Both the position numbers and the translations under genes were made by a program. A stretch of 56,773 nt of DNA from Bdellovibrionales bacterium RIFOXYD12_FULL_39_22 (GTDB taxonomy: Bacteria > Bdellovibrionota > Bacteriovoracia > Bacteriovoracales > Bacteriovoracaceae), in assembly GCA_001770205.1 (NCBI GenBank), contig MEQL01000009.1, positions 1 to 56,773 of the forward strand, written 5' to 3'. The notes below the pieces were generated by a model. It did not search any database, was not told the DNA's origin, and worked only from the letters and a program-made list of their open reading frames with translations. This document shows positions 17,003 through 25,501 of the stretch, piece after piece. The stretch's first letter is position 1; each line of letters starts with the position of its first letter.

Positions 17003-17291
17003 ACTAGAAATTTTTCATTCAAAAATAATACATCAAAAAGAGATTCCATTGCTTATTTCTCCTTCCTTGCTTCGAAGTTTAGGGTTAGGTCAGATCGATA
17101 TCGCTAGTTTTGTTAGGGGGGCAGAGGGGGAATTTATTATAAAACTATATGAAGTTAAAAACAGTGTAGTGGTCAAGAGAGGACAGCGCTTGCGTCTGCA
17201 GTTGGCGGCAGAATTTTTGGCCAAAGTTTTTGATCTTAATGTTCAACTAATATATCTATTTGGTGCAAAAGAATTTTGCCAAACAGTGTAA
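16974..17291 (+). CDS. Divergent YraN / UPF0102 nuclease-fold protein
   Basis: 105 residues. GQIDIASF ... KLYEVKNS reproduces the D-x(n)-E-V-K core of PD-(D/E)XK folds as in YraN, followed by the QRLRLQLAAEFLAKVF helix equivalent to the family's conserved K/R-x-R-L helix. The N-terminus is divergent. The rnhB-yraN neighbourhood is common in bacteria and supports the call. ATG at 16974 with AGAGGAG (16959-16964), overlapping rnhB by 29 nt. Role in the family is not firmly established. Confidence 0.7.
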   Translation: MSMMMERGLELEIFHSKIIHQKEIPLLISPSLLRSLGLGQIDIASFVRGAEGEFIIKLYEVKNSVVVKRGQRLRLQLAAEFLAKVFDLNVQLIYLFGAKEFCQTV

Positions 17292-17355
17292 GGTTTTTTA
17301 TCCTATTACATGTATAATTAAAGACGAAAGAGTATTTAATACTCAGGAGTTTGTC

Positions 17356-17820
17356 ATTAATCGCATATTTGCCATATTGTTTTTAGTTTTCTCGCTTTCC
17401 GTAGTGATTCCTTCTCGCGTTGAGGCAGAGATTGATCCGAAAATTTCTGCACTTTTGACTATGGCCGGGTACGGTACTGTTTGTGGAGCTTTATTAGGTC
17501 TAGCTTCTCAAATGGCATTTGATACCGGCGGCCGTTCTATTTCGCAGGGTGCATCGCTTGGCCTATATGCGGGAATGTTTTTTGGAGGTTATGTCGTAAG
17601 TAGCTATTATATGAAAAAAAATAGTGCTGGACGTCCCAAAGATATCTATGACCCAAACTTGAATCCCTATGACTCAGGAGGAGGGTATTATCAATCTTGG
17701 GATCCATACTTTGAAATGGAAAAACAGCATACTCCGGCAAGTGGAATTAATCCGCTTACAGGTGGAAAAAAGCGAATCTCGCCTGAATTTTATCTTAACC
17801 TTTTTAGATTTCAATTTTAA
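17356..17820 (+). CDS. Small secreted Gly/Tyr-rich protein, probable ATT start
   Basis: Predicted 154 residues: signal peptide NRIFAILFLVFSLSVVIPSR ending VEA, then EIDPK, a Gly-rich hydrophobic segment (GYGTVCGALLGLASQMAF ... LGLYAGMFFGGYVV) that could be a helical hairpin or glycine-zipper, and a polar Pro/Tyr tail. No family recognised. The frame is open back to 17260 (TTG), but that start overlaps yraN and buries the signal peptide. An ATT at 17356 has AGGAG (17345-17349) at 6-nt spacing and yields a perfect signal peptide; no ATG, GTG or TTG lies in between. ATT starts are rare, so the 5' end is uncertain. Confidence 0.6.
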   Translation: MNRIFAILFLVFSLSVVIPSRVEAEIDPKISALLTMAGYGTVCGALLGLASQMAFDTGGRSISQGASLGLYAGMFFGGYVVSSYYMKKNSAGRPKDIYDPNLNPYDSGGGYYQSWDPYFEMEKQHTPASGINPLTGGKKRISPEFYLNLFRFQF

Positions 17821-17841
17821 GCAAGTTACTCAACGTGCTAT

Positions 17842-18228
17842 TTAGTTTTGAAAGGTCTGCTTTCTGTTTCCAATATTTTGATTTAAAAATTCTGTTTCAT
17901 CATTTTCAAATTCTTTGACAATTAACTCCATCGCATCAAGATTAAATAGTTTAAAGACTTTTAAAAATTCACTTTTTACATTTTGCAGTTTAATTTGCTG
18001 TCGTTTGCTATTCATTGCTTTTATTGTTTCTACAAAAACTCCAATTCCCGATGAACCGACGAAATCTATATTATTCATATCTAAAGTGATAGTGGAATTT
18101 GGATTTTGAGATTTTAATGATTCTAATTCTGCGCGCAATGGAACTGTATTTTCAAAATTTAGTCCTCCTTCCATTTTTACGGTGATATCTCCTCGAGCGT
18201 CGATATTGATCTGTGCTTGCATAGACAT
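17842..18228 (-). CDS. STAS-domain anti-sigma-factor antagonist
   Basis: 128-residue SpoIIAA/RsbV-like protein. The phosphorylation site is intact: NIDFVGSSGIGVFVET. Such proteins bind and sequester an anti-sigma kinase unless phosphorylated. ATG at 18228 with AAGGAG just upstream; the frame extends to 18246 without support. A 15-25-residue polar tail follows the STAS fold. No kinase or phosphatase partner is adjacent, so the controlled pathway cannot be named. Confidence 0.88.
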   Translation of the reverse strand: MSMQAQINIDARGDITVKMEGGLNFENTVPLRAELESLKSQNPNSTITLDMNNIDFVGSSGIGVFVETIKAMNSKRQQIKLQNVKSEFLKVFKLFNLDAMELIVKEFENDETEFLNQNIGNRKQTFQN

Positions 18229-18385
18229 ATTTACTCCTTGGACCAATTAAGAGTTGGCCGATAGCGTTTGTTAATATTAGACCAACGGCACTGCGTATTA
18301 TACTATCACTCAATGCTGAATTTTTGAGGGAGAGGAAACTTTTGCTTCTTTCTTTTAGGATATTTACACGCAGAGGAGATTTTTT

Positions 18386-19234
18386 TTGGCAAAACTTTAT
18401 TTAATTTCAACTCCAATTGGCAATTTGGCCGACATAACTTATCGGGCAAAGGAGATTCTTGAGCAGAAAAGTTTGTTTTTTGCAGAGGATTCGCGGTCCT
18501 TAAAAAATCTTTTAACAAAACTGGGAATTGATTTTAGTAAAAAAGAGATCAACTCATATCACGATCATTCTGCGGACGTAAAAATAAAAGCAATAATAGA
18601 ATATCTCAAGCGAGGAGATGATGTTTGTTATCTTTCTGAGGCCGGCAGTCCAATAATTTCTGATCCTGCGTATCCACTAGTGGCGGCCGTGATAGATAAT
18701 GGACTGGAGATTGAAAGTATTCCTGGAACTAGTTCTGTGATTGTTGCCTTAGAAATGGCCGGACTTCCTGTTACCCCATTCTCTTATTATGGATTTTTAT
18801 CACGAAGCCGGGAAGAGCAATCGGCCTTATTTCGAGAGTGGAATAATATAAATGGAACAAAAGTATTTTTTGAGGCCGGTGGCCGTTTAATTGAAACACT
18901 AGAACTTTTGAGCAAACAACTTCCTAGTGCAAATATTGTAGTGGCCAGAGAATTAACCAAAATGTTCCAATCAGTTTATCGTTTTAAAGCATCTGAGTTT
19001 GCACAGGTGAAAGATGAAATTGTTATAAAGGGAGAATTTGTAGTGCTGGTTCATAATAATATTTGTAAAAAACAAATTTTTACGCTGGAGCAAGAGGCCT
19101 TGACTAAATTGGCCACAGACTATTTAGAGGGGAGTGGAAAACGTAATAAAATTTTAAGTAAAATTTTTGCATTAATTTTAAATCGTTCACAAAATGAAAT
19201 TTACTCAAAACTAACGTCTGGCCGAGAAGAATAA
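18386..19234 (+). CDS. rsmI: 16S rRNA (cytidine1402-2'-O)-methyltransferase
   Basis: Tetrapyrrole-methylase-fold enzyme that 2'-O-methylates C1402 in the ribosomal P site. The N-terminus KLYLISTPIGNLADIT is diagnostic; also FAEDSR, YLSEAGSPIISDPAY, SIPGTSSVIVALEMAGLP, PFSYYGFLSR and VARELTKMF. The segment usually reading YESPHR is FEAGGRL here. 282 residues. TTG start at 18386 with GAGGAGA upstream. Confidence 0.95.
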   Translation: MAKLYLISTPIGNLADITYRAKEILEQKSLFFAEDSRSLKNLLTKLGIDFSKKEINSYHDHSADVKIKAIIEYLKRGDDVCYLSEAGSPIISDPAYPLVAAVIDNGLEIESIPGTSSVIVALEMAGLPVTPFSYYGFLSRSREEQSALFREWNNINGTKVFFEAGGRLIETLELLSKQLPSANIVVARELTKMFQSVYRFKASEFAQVKDEIVIKGEFVVLVHNNICKKQIFTLEQEALTKLATDYLEGSGKRNKILSKIFALILNRSQNEIYSKLTSGREE

Positions 19235-19261
19235 TTATTTTTATAAACTGCCATAAATTAT

Positions 19262-19290
19262 TTGCGTAGCATCAAGATGTAACATAGAAT
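19262..19290 (+). promoter_or_regulatory. Promoter reading to the first codons of the phosphodiesterase gene
   Basis: -35 TTGCGT (19262-19267), 17-nt spacer, -10 TAGAAT (19285-19290). The predicted start falls at 19296-19297, on an in-frame ATG, so the message has either no leader (ATG 19296) or a 36-nt leader (ATG 19332). Confidence 0.5.
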
Positions 19291-19331
19291 ATTAAATGTA
19301 CATTTGTTTGGCGCATTACTTGGAGCGTGTG

Positions 19332-20096
19332 ATGCTTGTAAGAGTTGTCGGTTGCCATGGAGGGGTATCGCCAGAGTTTAAAGCGACCTCTTACCTGATA
19401 GATGGCAAATTATTGATTGACGCCGGTTCGGTTGCTACTGGGTTGCTGATTTCTGAGCAAGTGGCAATCCAGAACATTTTAATTTCCCACCCACATCTTG
19501 ATCATATTAATGAAATGGCCTATCTTTGTGATAATTGCTTTGGACTAAAGGATTCCCCTTTCGAAGTTTATGCGGGAACTTCAGTTAAAGAGGCCATTCA
19601 AAAATATTTAATGAATGATGTTATTTGGCCAGATTTTTCTAAAATTCCCAGCATCACCAATCCGACCATTCGCTTTAATGATCTGATGGAAGAACAGGAA
19701 TTAGTTTTAGGAGAATACAAAATTTTTCCGGTTAAAGTTAATCATCCTGGAAATGCATTTGGTTTCATAGTCGAAAAAAGAAATGTTGCACTACTATTTA
19801 CTCAGGATACTGGCCCGACTCAACGTATTTGGGAGATTGCTAAACGCTATGATAAATTGCGAGGGGTGTTTACGGAATGTAGTTTCCCAAACCATTTGCA
19901 AAAGGTTGCCTTAAATAGTCAACACATGACCCCTAATGATTTAAAAATAGAGATTGCTAAAATGCCTCCAGATATTCAAATTTTTGTTGGCCATTTAAAG
20001 CCAAACTATCAAGATCAACTATTCAGAGAGATAAAAGATATTGGCTGCGACCGATTAAATGTTATGGGTACTGACGACACCAGTTACATTTTTTAG
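19332..20096 (+). CDS. Class II 3',5'-cyclic-nucleotide phosphodiesterase-like MBL-fold hydrolase
   Basis: About 254 residues, metallo-beta-lactamase fold. The metal motif SHPHLDHINEM (HxHxDH) and VVGCHGGVSPEFKATSYLIDGKLLIDAG resemble class II cAMP phosphodiesterases (yeast Pde1, CpdP); later VNHPGNAFGFIV, TQDTGPT and FVGHLKPNY carry further ligands. Likely hydrolyses cAMP or a related nucleotide; the substrate is inferred. ATG at 19332 with GGAG (19322-19325) is the likely start; an in-frame ATG at 19296 could be used on a leaderless transcript. Stands before folC with 11 bp between. Confidence 0.82.
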   Translation: MLVRVVGCHGGVSPEFKATSYLIDGKLLIDAGSVATGLLISEQVAIQNILISHPHLDHINEMAYLCDNCFGLKDSPFEVYAGTSVKEAIQKYLMNDVIWPDFSKIPSITNPTIRFNDLMEEQELVLGEYKIFPVKVNHPGNAFGFIVEKRNVALLFTQDTGPTQRIWEIAKRYDKLRGVFTECSFPNHLQKVALNSQHMTPNDLKIEIAKMPPDIQIFVGHLKPNYQDQLFREIKDIGCDRLNVMGTDDTSYIF

Positions 20097-20107
20097 ATGG
20101 CATAGCG

Positions 20108-21364
20108 ATGACTTCCACCGCCAACTCACCTCAACTTAAATTTAACAAAGAGATGGAAAACATTATTTCTGACTGGCTGGATGATCATTGCAGCACGGAA
20201 AGATATAGTCCTGGATTAGAGAGAATTTCAAAATTCTTTGAACCTCTGGTTACTCAGATTGCAAAATCAAAAGTGAAAATCATTACAGTTGGTGGCACTA
20301 ACGGTAAAGGGGAAACTGCGCACACCCTGGAATATCTTCTTACTAGTAGAAAACAAAATGTCGCACTATGGACATCTCCTCATATTTTGTCAATTACAGA
20401 AAGGTTTCGATTTAATGGTATTAATATTGATATCGATGAGCTGTTTGACCTTATGCGGGAAAATGGAGAGTTGCTGGCAAGCGCAAAGTTTAGCTATTAC
20501 GAATTTTTATTCTATATTTTTTTGAAAAGGACACTATTATCACAAGAATTAGATTATATAATTTTCGAAGTAGGAATTGGTGGGCGTTTTGATGCGGTAA
20601 ATTTGTTGGATGCGGATGTAGCAATTATTACCTCGATCTCTCGTGAACACCAAGAAATTCTAGGAAAAACGTATCGTCAAATTTTACATGAAAAACTTCC
20701 GATTGCTCGCCCCCAAAAAAAATTAATCACTTCACTTGAATTAAAATATTGCCAAGATTTGACTGCGACTTATTGTCAAATACGGCAAATTGACTGGATA
20801 GATCTTTTTGCTGGCGGAATTAGTGTACATTCAGATAATTTTTCTGCGCGCAATAAAAAATTGGCCCAATATGTTTATGAAACATCATTGGGATTGGGCC
20901 CCCCCCTTGTGGCCAACTATCCGGCATATAAAGGACGTTTTGAAAAAATTAGTTATGGCAAATGCGAAATGACATTTGTGGGCTCGCATAATATCGATGG
21001 AATGCGAAAATTGGCGCATTGGTTAGTAGAGCAAATTGATACAAACAGTTTCATTTATGACAGAATTATCATGGCGTTCTCACGGCGAGATAGTGATGAT
21101 ATAAGAGTAATGGTGGATACGCTTTGTAATATTCCCCACTACCATGGGAAAATTGTTTTGACGGTTTTTGAACATTACAAGGCCTTTTCTGCATGGGAGA
21201 AACTGGATTGGGCATTGGAATATTTCAACAGCAAAAAATTGCTTTTTATCCCTGATTGGCGAGGGCAACTGAAAGAGTGTCGAAACGAGTGTCGTACAAT
21301 ATTAATAACCGGATCTTACTATTTTGTTGGAGAAGTACAGAAAAATTCAATTGACTCATTATGA
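20108..21364 (+). CDS. folC: Folylpolyglutamate synthase / dihydrofolate synthase
   Basis: Mur-ligase-fold enzyme adding glutamate to folates. ATP loop ITVGGTNGKGETAHTLE, then WTSPHILSITERFRFNG, the central FEVGIGGRFDAVNLLDADVAIITSIS with the metal-binding region, and IAFS-like MAFSRRDSDD in the C-terminal domain. 418 residues; the C-terminal half is divergent. A run of eight C (20899-20906) lies in mid-gene. The last four bases overlap the lptD start (ATGA), so the two are translationally coupled. Confidence 0.9.
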   Translation: MTSTANSPQLKFNKEMENIISDWLDDHCSTERYSPGLERISKFFEPLVTQIAKSKVKIITVGGTNGKGETAHTLEYLLTSRKQNVALWTSPHILSITERFRFNGINIDIDELFDLMRENGELLASAKFSYYEFLFYIFLKRTLLSQELDYIIFEVGIGGRFDAVNLLDADVAIITSISREHQEILGKTYRQILHEKLPIARPQKKLITSLELKYCQDLTATYCQIRQIDWIDLFAGGISVHSDNFSARNKKLAQYVYETSLGLGPPLVANYPAYKGRFEKISYGKCEMTFVGSHNIDGMRKLAHWLVEQIDTNSFIYDRIIMAFSRRDSDDIRVMVDTLCNIPHYHGKIVLTVFEHYKAFSAWEKLDWALEYFNSKKLLFIPDWRGQLKECRNECRTILITGSYYFVGEVQKNSIDSL

Positions 21365-23769
21365 AACTACTCCGCCTTCTAATACTTGTTCTTTTCTCTG
21401 CGACGGCCCGTGAGTCCATCAACGTAGGGCCAGGTGATAAAATAAATATCATGTCAGATAAGGCCTACCGGATTAGCTCAACCGATTCATATGAAGCAGT
21501 GGGAAATGTTGTTATAACACTCAAAGATAAAGCGTTGTATGGAGAAAAAGCATCGTTGTCTATGTTAACGGGGGATGTTGTCGTTATGGGCAATGTTCGC
21601 TACGTATCTACCTTGGCCACCGTATATGGTTCGGAAATGTATTATAATATTCGCTCAAATAAGATGGAGATCGCCAATGGCCGGATTTTGTCTGACAACT
21701 ATGTTGTGCTAGGAAAGACTCTGGCAAAAGTTGATGAGAACAACTATCAAGGGAAAGATGCTGAATATACTACTTGTAAGGATTGTCCTGAATCGTGGTC
21801 TATATTTGGAAAAGATGTTTATATAACAATGAACGAATATATTCGCATAACTCACGCATACTTCAAGATTAACGGGGTAATTGTTATGTATATTCCTTAC
21901 ATAATTTTACCCATAAAAAAAGAAAGAGAGAGTGGCCTTTTGTTTCCCAACCTTTCAGTTAATGGGAGTAATGGAGTAGTTTTTCAACAGCCATGGTTTT
22001 GGAATATCTCTCCGAGCAACGATATGACTATTACCCCATCTGCCTTTGGGAATCGAGGTTTAGGGATGGAGTGGCAGTATAGACAGGTTCTCGGTGATCG
22101 CAAATGGTTTGAGTTAAATTCACTGCAATTGTTTGATTCAATTTATCGCCCGGATATTGGAATTTCATCAGATGCCAAAGATACTGGGAGAAATGAGTTT
22201 CGTCATTTCTCAGATTATGAACATCATTTTTCCGTTGGCAATAATCTTAACCATCATATTTACTTCAATGATGGAAGTGATCTGGACATGGTGCGTGACT
22301 TTAATTTTTTTACCTCTCCTAAAATTAGAGGTAGTGAATTAGGGGGAGGTGGTTTTGTAGATTATCGCACTTCTATTATGAACATGTCATTAGAGAGCTA
22401 TTTTAATCGCAATCAGTTAGTAAAAAAGAGCAAAACATTTGATGATGCCTATGTACAAATACTTCCTAAAGTCTCATTTAATATGGAACCATTTTCACTT
22501 ATATCCACAAGATATTTAGGGCTTCATAAAATTAGTATGACTTTAAATGGAGATTTTACTAATTTTCGACAAAATCATACTAACGAAGGAGAGTTCATAA
22601 GAAATGCCCAGCGCTTTAATTTCCGGCCAGCAATGAACTGGTACATGGGGCACATGGGACCGATAGATATGAAAACTATGGCCACTTTGGACTATCAACA
22701 TTACAGCTTTCCTAAGGAAGATGAAGATAATAATTTTACCAAAAGGGCCGTCCTGTATGAGACAGAACTTTTAGTCGAATTCGAAAAAATATTTGGAATT
22801 GCATTAAGCGAGGAGGTTCCTAGCGATAGTGTAGTACAAGAAGAAAGGTTAGAGGACGAATCGGATGTGGAGATGGCCAATAAGATAAAGGGAAACGAGT
22901 CACCAATAATTGGAACTTTGCCGGAAACAATGGATCAGTATGTAAACAAGATGGTAACGATAGCTAGTAATAGCTACAAACATATTCAACAATTTAAACT
23001 CAAACACTATTTTTTATCCGACACGGAGATGTATGGCAGTGATAGGTTTGAAAGACAGATAACAGATACTAGTACGTTGAACGGCCTTTTTGATAATGTC
23101 GACGAAGTTAAAGCAAAAGAGTTTCAGCTGTCAGCGATGGCCACTAGTAAAGAGATCCCTTTCAGTAATACTTTCGAGTTGCAGTGGAATAATTCTTTGA
23201 TCAGGAAATCTCCAAAAAGATTTGATCCCAGAATTGATGGGACCTTTTTGACCAATAATTTTCGCTATAGCAAACTGGCGCATTTTGATTTATCACAGGG
23301 ATTGGTCATGAATGCCAATGATGCTAGATGGCAGGATCGGCTAACTCGTTTGCGAGTGGGGGCGGGAATTTCTGTGCAAAACAATAGTATCGAGGCCACG
23401 GAATATTATTTTTATAATAATACGCATATATTTGTTTTAAAACTATCAAAGGATTTTACTGCGGGAAATATAGATTTGAATTTTCGATATAACTCCACTC
23501 AAAAATATTCCTCGGCCGTAAATGGATATCAGAAATTATTAGGAATAAGTGGCTCTCTTATGCCCATTGAAGTTTTAAAATTTACCTACGTTTATAATTA
23601 CAATTTACAGAAAAAACAAAATACAGAAAAAGAATTTGCGGTAACTTATTCACCTTATAATAATTGTTGGAAATTGGAGTTTCGCAGAGAAAGTACTTTG
23701 AATGATTTAAAAACATCAGTTAATTTTTTAATCAACTATAATAACAATAGCTTTCAGTCGTTGCTATAG
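21361..23769 (+). CDS. lptD: LPS-assembly protein LptD
   Basis: Outer-membrane translocon that inserts lipopolysaccharide into the outer leaflet with LptE. Signal peptide (about 1-17), LptA/OstA-like domain (about 30-110: GNVVITLKDKALYGEKASL, GDVVVMGNVRY), then a barrel with the conserved TTCKDCPESW, YFKINGVIVMYIPYIILPIKK and SGLLFPNL segments. 802 residues, normal. An acidic insertion near 475-505 is not typical. The ATG overlaps folC. It implies an LPS-bearing outer membrane. Confidence 0.92.
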   Translation: MKLLRLLILVLFSATARESINVGPGDKINIMSDKAYRISSTDSYEAVGNVVITLKDKALYGEKASLSMLTGDVVVMGNVRYVSTLATVYGSEMYYNIRSNKMEIANGRILSDNYVVLGKTLAKVDENNYQGKDAEYTTCKDCPESWSIFGKDVYITMNEYIRITHAYFKINGVIVMYIPYIILPIKKERESGLLFPNLSVNGSNGVVFQQPWFWNISPSNDMTITPSAFGNRGLGMEWQYRQVLGDRKWFELNSLQLFDSIYRPDIGISSDAKDTGRNEFRHFSDYEHHFSVGNNLNHHIYFNDGSDLDMVRDFNFFTSPKIRGSELGGGGFVDYRTSIMNMSLESYFNRNQLVKKSKTFDDAYVQILPKVSFNMEPFSLISTRYLGLHKISMTLNGDFTNFRQNHTNEGEFIRNAQRFNFRPAMNWYMGHMGPIDMKTMATLDYQHYSFPKEDEDNNFTKRAVLYETELLVEFEKIFGIALSEEVPSDSVVQEERLEDESDVEMANKIKGNESPIIGTLPETMDQYVNKMVTIASNSYKHIQQFKLKHYFLSDTEMYGSDRFERQITDTSTLNGLFDNVDEVKAKEFQLSAMATSKEIPFSNTFELQWNNSLIRKSPKRFDPRIDGTFLTNNFRYSKLAHFDLSQGLVMNANDARWQDRLTRLRVGAGISVQNNSIEATEYYFYNNTHIFVLKLSKDFTAGNIDLNFRYNSTQKYSSAVNGYQKLLGISGSLMPIEVLKFTYVYNYNLQKKQNTEKEFAVTYSPYNNCWKLEFRRESTLNDLKTSVNFLINYNNNSFQSLL

Positions 23770-23886
23770 AGTTCTGGCCAGCCTTGCGAATAGTTTATAT
23801 TTATGAGGTATTCAGTCGCCTATTTGGGCATTTTTTTGGCAGATATTTCCGATTTATCTTTTTTAGAATTTAAACGAGAAAGTTTG

Positions 23887-23892
23887 TATAAT
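23887..23892 (+). promoter_or_regulatory. -10 box (TATAAT) immediately before a start codon
   Basis: Perfect TATAAT ending 7 nt before ATG 23900; no Shine-Dalgarno sequence in between. Predicts transcription starting at the start codon. No convincing -35. Confidence 0.5.
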
Positions 23893-23899
23893 AGTGGCC

Positions 23900-24625
23900 A
23901 TGAGTCTGGAGATAAAAATTGATGGTATTTATGATGAGAAGACCTTTAATCATCTGGCGGCCATGGGAATTTTAAATTTTGGTTTTGATTTTCGCCCGCT
24001 GAGTTTTAATTTTATTCCGCAGCATAAATTTCAAGAATTGATTAATTCAAAATTTTCTTCAAAGCGGAGATTTTTTCTCCATTTTGCCGATGAAAAAGAT
24101 TTTATGATTTGGAAAATTGTTGATGATCTGACCAAGCTATATGTGCGCCTAAAAGATCTACAAGAAAAAGGAATAGAGTATCTGACGATGCAAAGTAATT
24201 TCTTTTTAGAGTTTTCTTATCTTAAAAATAACTTAGATTTTTATAATCAATTTAATCTTCCATTTTACCTCTATGTCGATGACACAAACGAAGGGGTTAT
24301 CAGTGATTTAGAAAAATTTCACAGGCCTTCTCATTTAAAGGGAATTATTTTGAATTATAATTCGCTGATGCATCGCTATGATAATGGTACTGTCGAGGAT
24401 ATTAAAAAAGGTTTGCTCCCATTGTTATCTACAAAACGTGGGCGTACCCAGATAGAGATTGTTTTAGACGTTGATTGGGATGCGGAAATCTTTACATCAT
24501 TACTAGAAATTTTTCCATTCCAGCGAGTTGCATTTAAGATCAATCCTAAGATTGAATTTTCCTATCGTAATGTCGATATAAATAGAGTAGAAAATCATCT
24601 AAAGAATTTTTCTCAAATGCTATAA
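23900..24625 (+). CDS. TrpF-like TIM-barrel protein of unknown function
   Basis: About 241 residues. The N-terminus LEIKIDGIYDEKTFNHLAAMGILNFGF then DFRPLSFNFI follows the layout of phosphoribosylanthranilate isomerase (KICGIT ... G-A-D-x-x-G-F-x-F ... P-x-S-x-R-x-I), but the catalytic Cys of KICGI is Asp. The C-terminal region has IVLDVDW where the enzyme carries a catalytic Asp. No tryptophan genes are nearby. Probably a repurposed barrel. A GTG at 23894 is an alternative start. Confidence 0.6.
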   Translation: MSLEIKIDGIYDEKTFNHLAAMGILNFGFDFRPLSFNFIPQHKFQELINSKFSSKRRFFLHFADEKDFMIWKIVDDLTKLYVRLKDLQEKGIEYLTMQSNFFLEFSYLKNNLDFYNQFNLPFYLYVDDTNEGVISDLEKFHRPSHLKGIILNYNSLMHRYDNGTVEDIKKGLLPLLSTKRGRTQIEIVLDVDWDAEIFTSLLEIFPFQRVAFKINPKIEFSYRNVDINRVENHLKNFSQML

Positions 24626-24626
24626 T
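24618..24626 (+). promoter_or_regulatory. Extended -10 promoter for surE
   Basis: TGC-TATAAT (TG at 24618-24619, TATAAT 24621-24626) followed 5 nt later by ATG 24632. Predicts a start at about 24632, giving either a leaderless message or a 48-nt leader before ATG 24680. Confidence 0.55.
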
Positions 24627-24679
24627 AGTTTATGGCCGTGAATAGCTTAATAAAAAAAACAAGTGGTGGTGACAATTTT

Positions 24680-25453
24680 ATGAAGATTTTATTAACCAAT
24701 GATGACGGTGTTAATGCGCGAGGGATTAGAGTACTAAAAGAAAAATTATCCCAAATTGCAGAGGTAAAAATTGTGGCCCCAGACAGCGAACGCTCTGTCT
24801 GTGGCCATGGTTTAACTTTACGTGGGCCTCTCTTTATTAGTGAGGTTGAACAAAATATTTGGGGATGCTCTGGTTATCCTGCGGACTGTGTTTATTGGGC
24901 CCTAACGACTTTATACAATGGCCAACCTCCCGACCTTGTTATTTCAGGAATCAATCGTGGTGCAAATTTAGGCCAAGATACTTATTATTCTGGAACGGTG
25001 GCCGGAGCACGGGAGGCCACTTTTCATGGTGTAAGAGCAGTGGCCTTAAGCACTTCTATGCTAAGGTCACAAATTCACAACTATTCCCACCATCTTCACT
25101 ACGAAGTGGCCGCTGACTATATGCTTTCACTAATTGAAAAAGGTGTTTGTGAGGAAATAACGACGAATCATTTTTTGAATATCAATGTACCAAATTGCGA
25201 ACGCACACAAATTCAGGGTGTGGAATTGGCCACGGTGGGTTTTCGGAAATACTCTAACAGTGTTTCAACTAGAGTTGGCCCCAGCGAGCAGTCTTATTTT
25301 TGGATTACTGGGCAACTTTTAGGAGATGAGCAGATCCCCCAGTCTGATTGCGTAACTATCGAAAATAATAAGATTTCTGTAAGTTTAATTAATGTCATAC
25401 CAAAAAGCTCCGATAATACTACTGGCCTCTCCAAAATAATTAATTGGAAGTAG
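24680..25453 (+). CDS. surE: 5'/3'-nucleotidase SurE
   Basis: Metal-dependent nucleoside monophosphatase / exopolyphosphatase. Conserved: MKILLTNDDGVNARGI (metal Asp pair), VAPDSERSVCGHGLTL (Ser ligand), SGINRGANLGQDTYYSGTVA (Asn ligand). About 257 residues. Start: ATG 24680 matches the family N-terminus and has GGTGGTGA upstream; an in-frame ATG at 24632 would be used only on a leaderless transcript. Followed by an NlpD-like gene, recalling the surE-pcm-nlpD order of enterobacteria. Confidence 0.94.
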   Translation: MKILLTNDDGVNARGIRVLKEKLSQIAEVKIVAPDSERSVCGHGLTLRGPLFISEVEQNIWGCSGYPADCVYWALTTLYNGQPPDLVISGINRGANLGQDTYYSGTVAGAREATFHGVRAVALSTSMLRSQIHNYSHHLHYEVAADYMLSLIEKGVCEEITTNHFLNINVPNCERTQIQGVELATVGFRKYSNSVSTRVGPSEQSYFWITGQLLGDEQIPQSDCVTIENNKISVSLINVIPKSSDNTTGLSKIINWK

Positions 25454-25501
25454 CTAGAAATAATTCTGCTATCTTTTGGAGTAGGTTCGATCGGGGGATT
25501 A

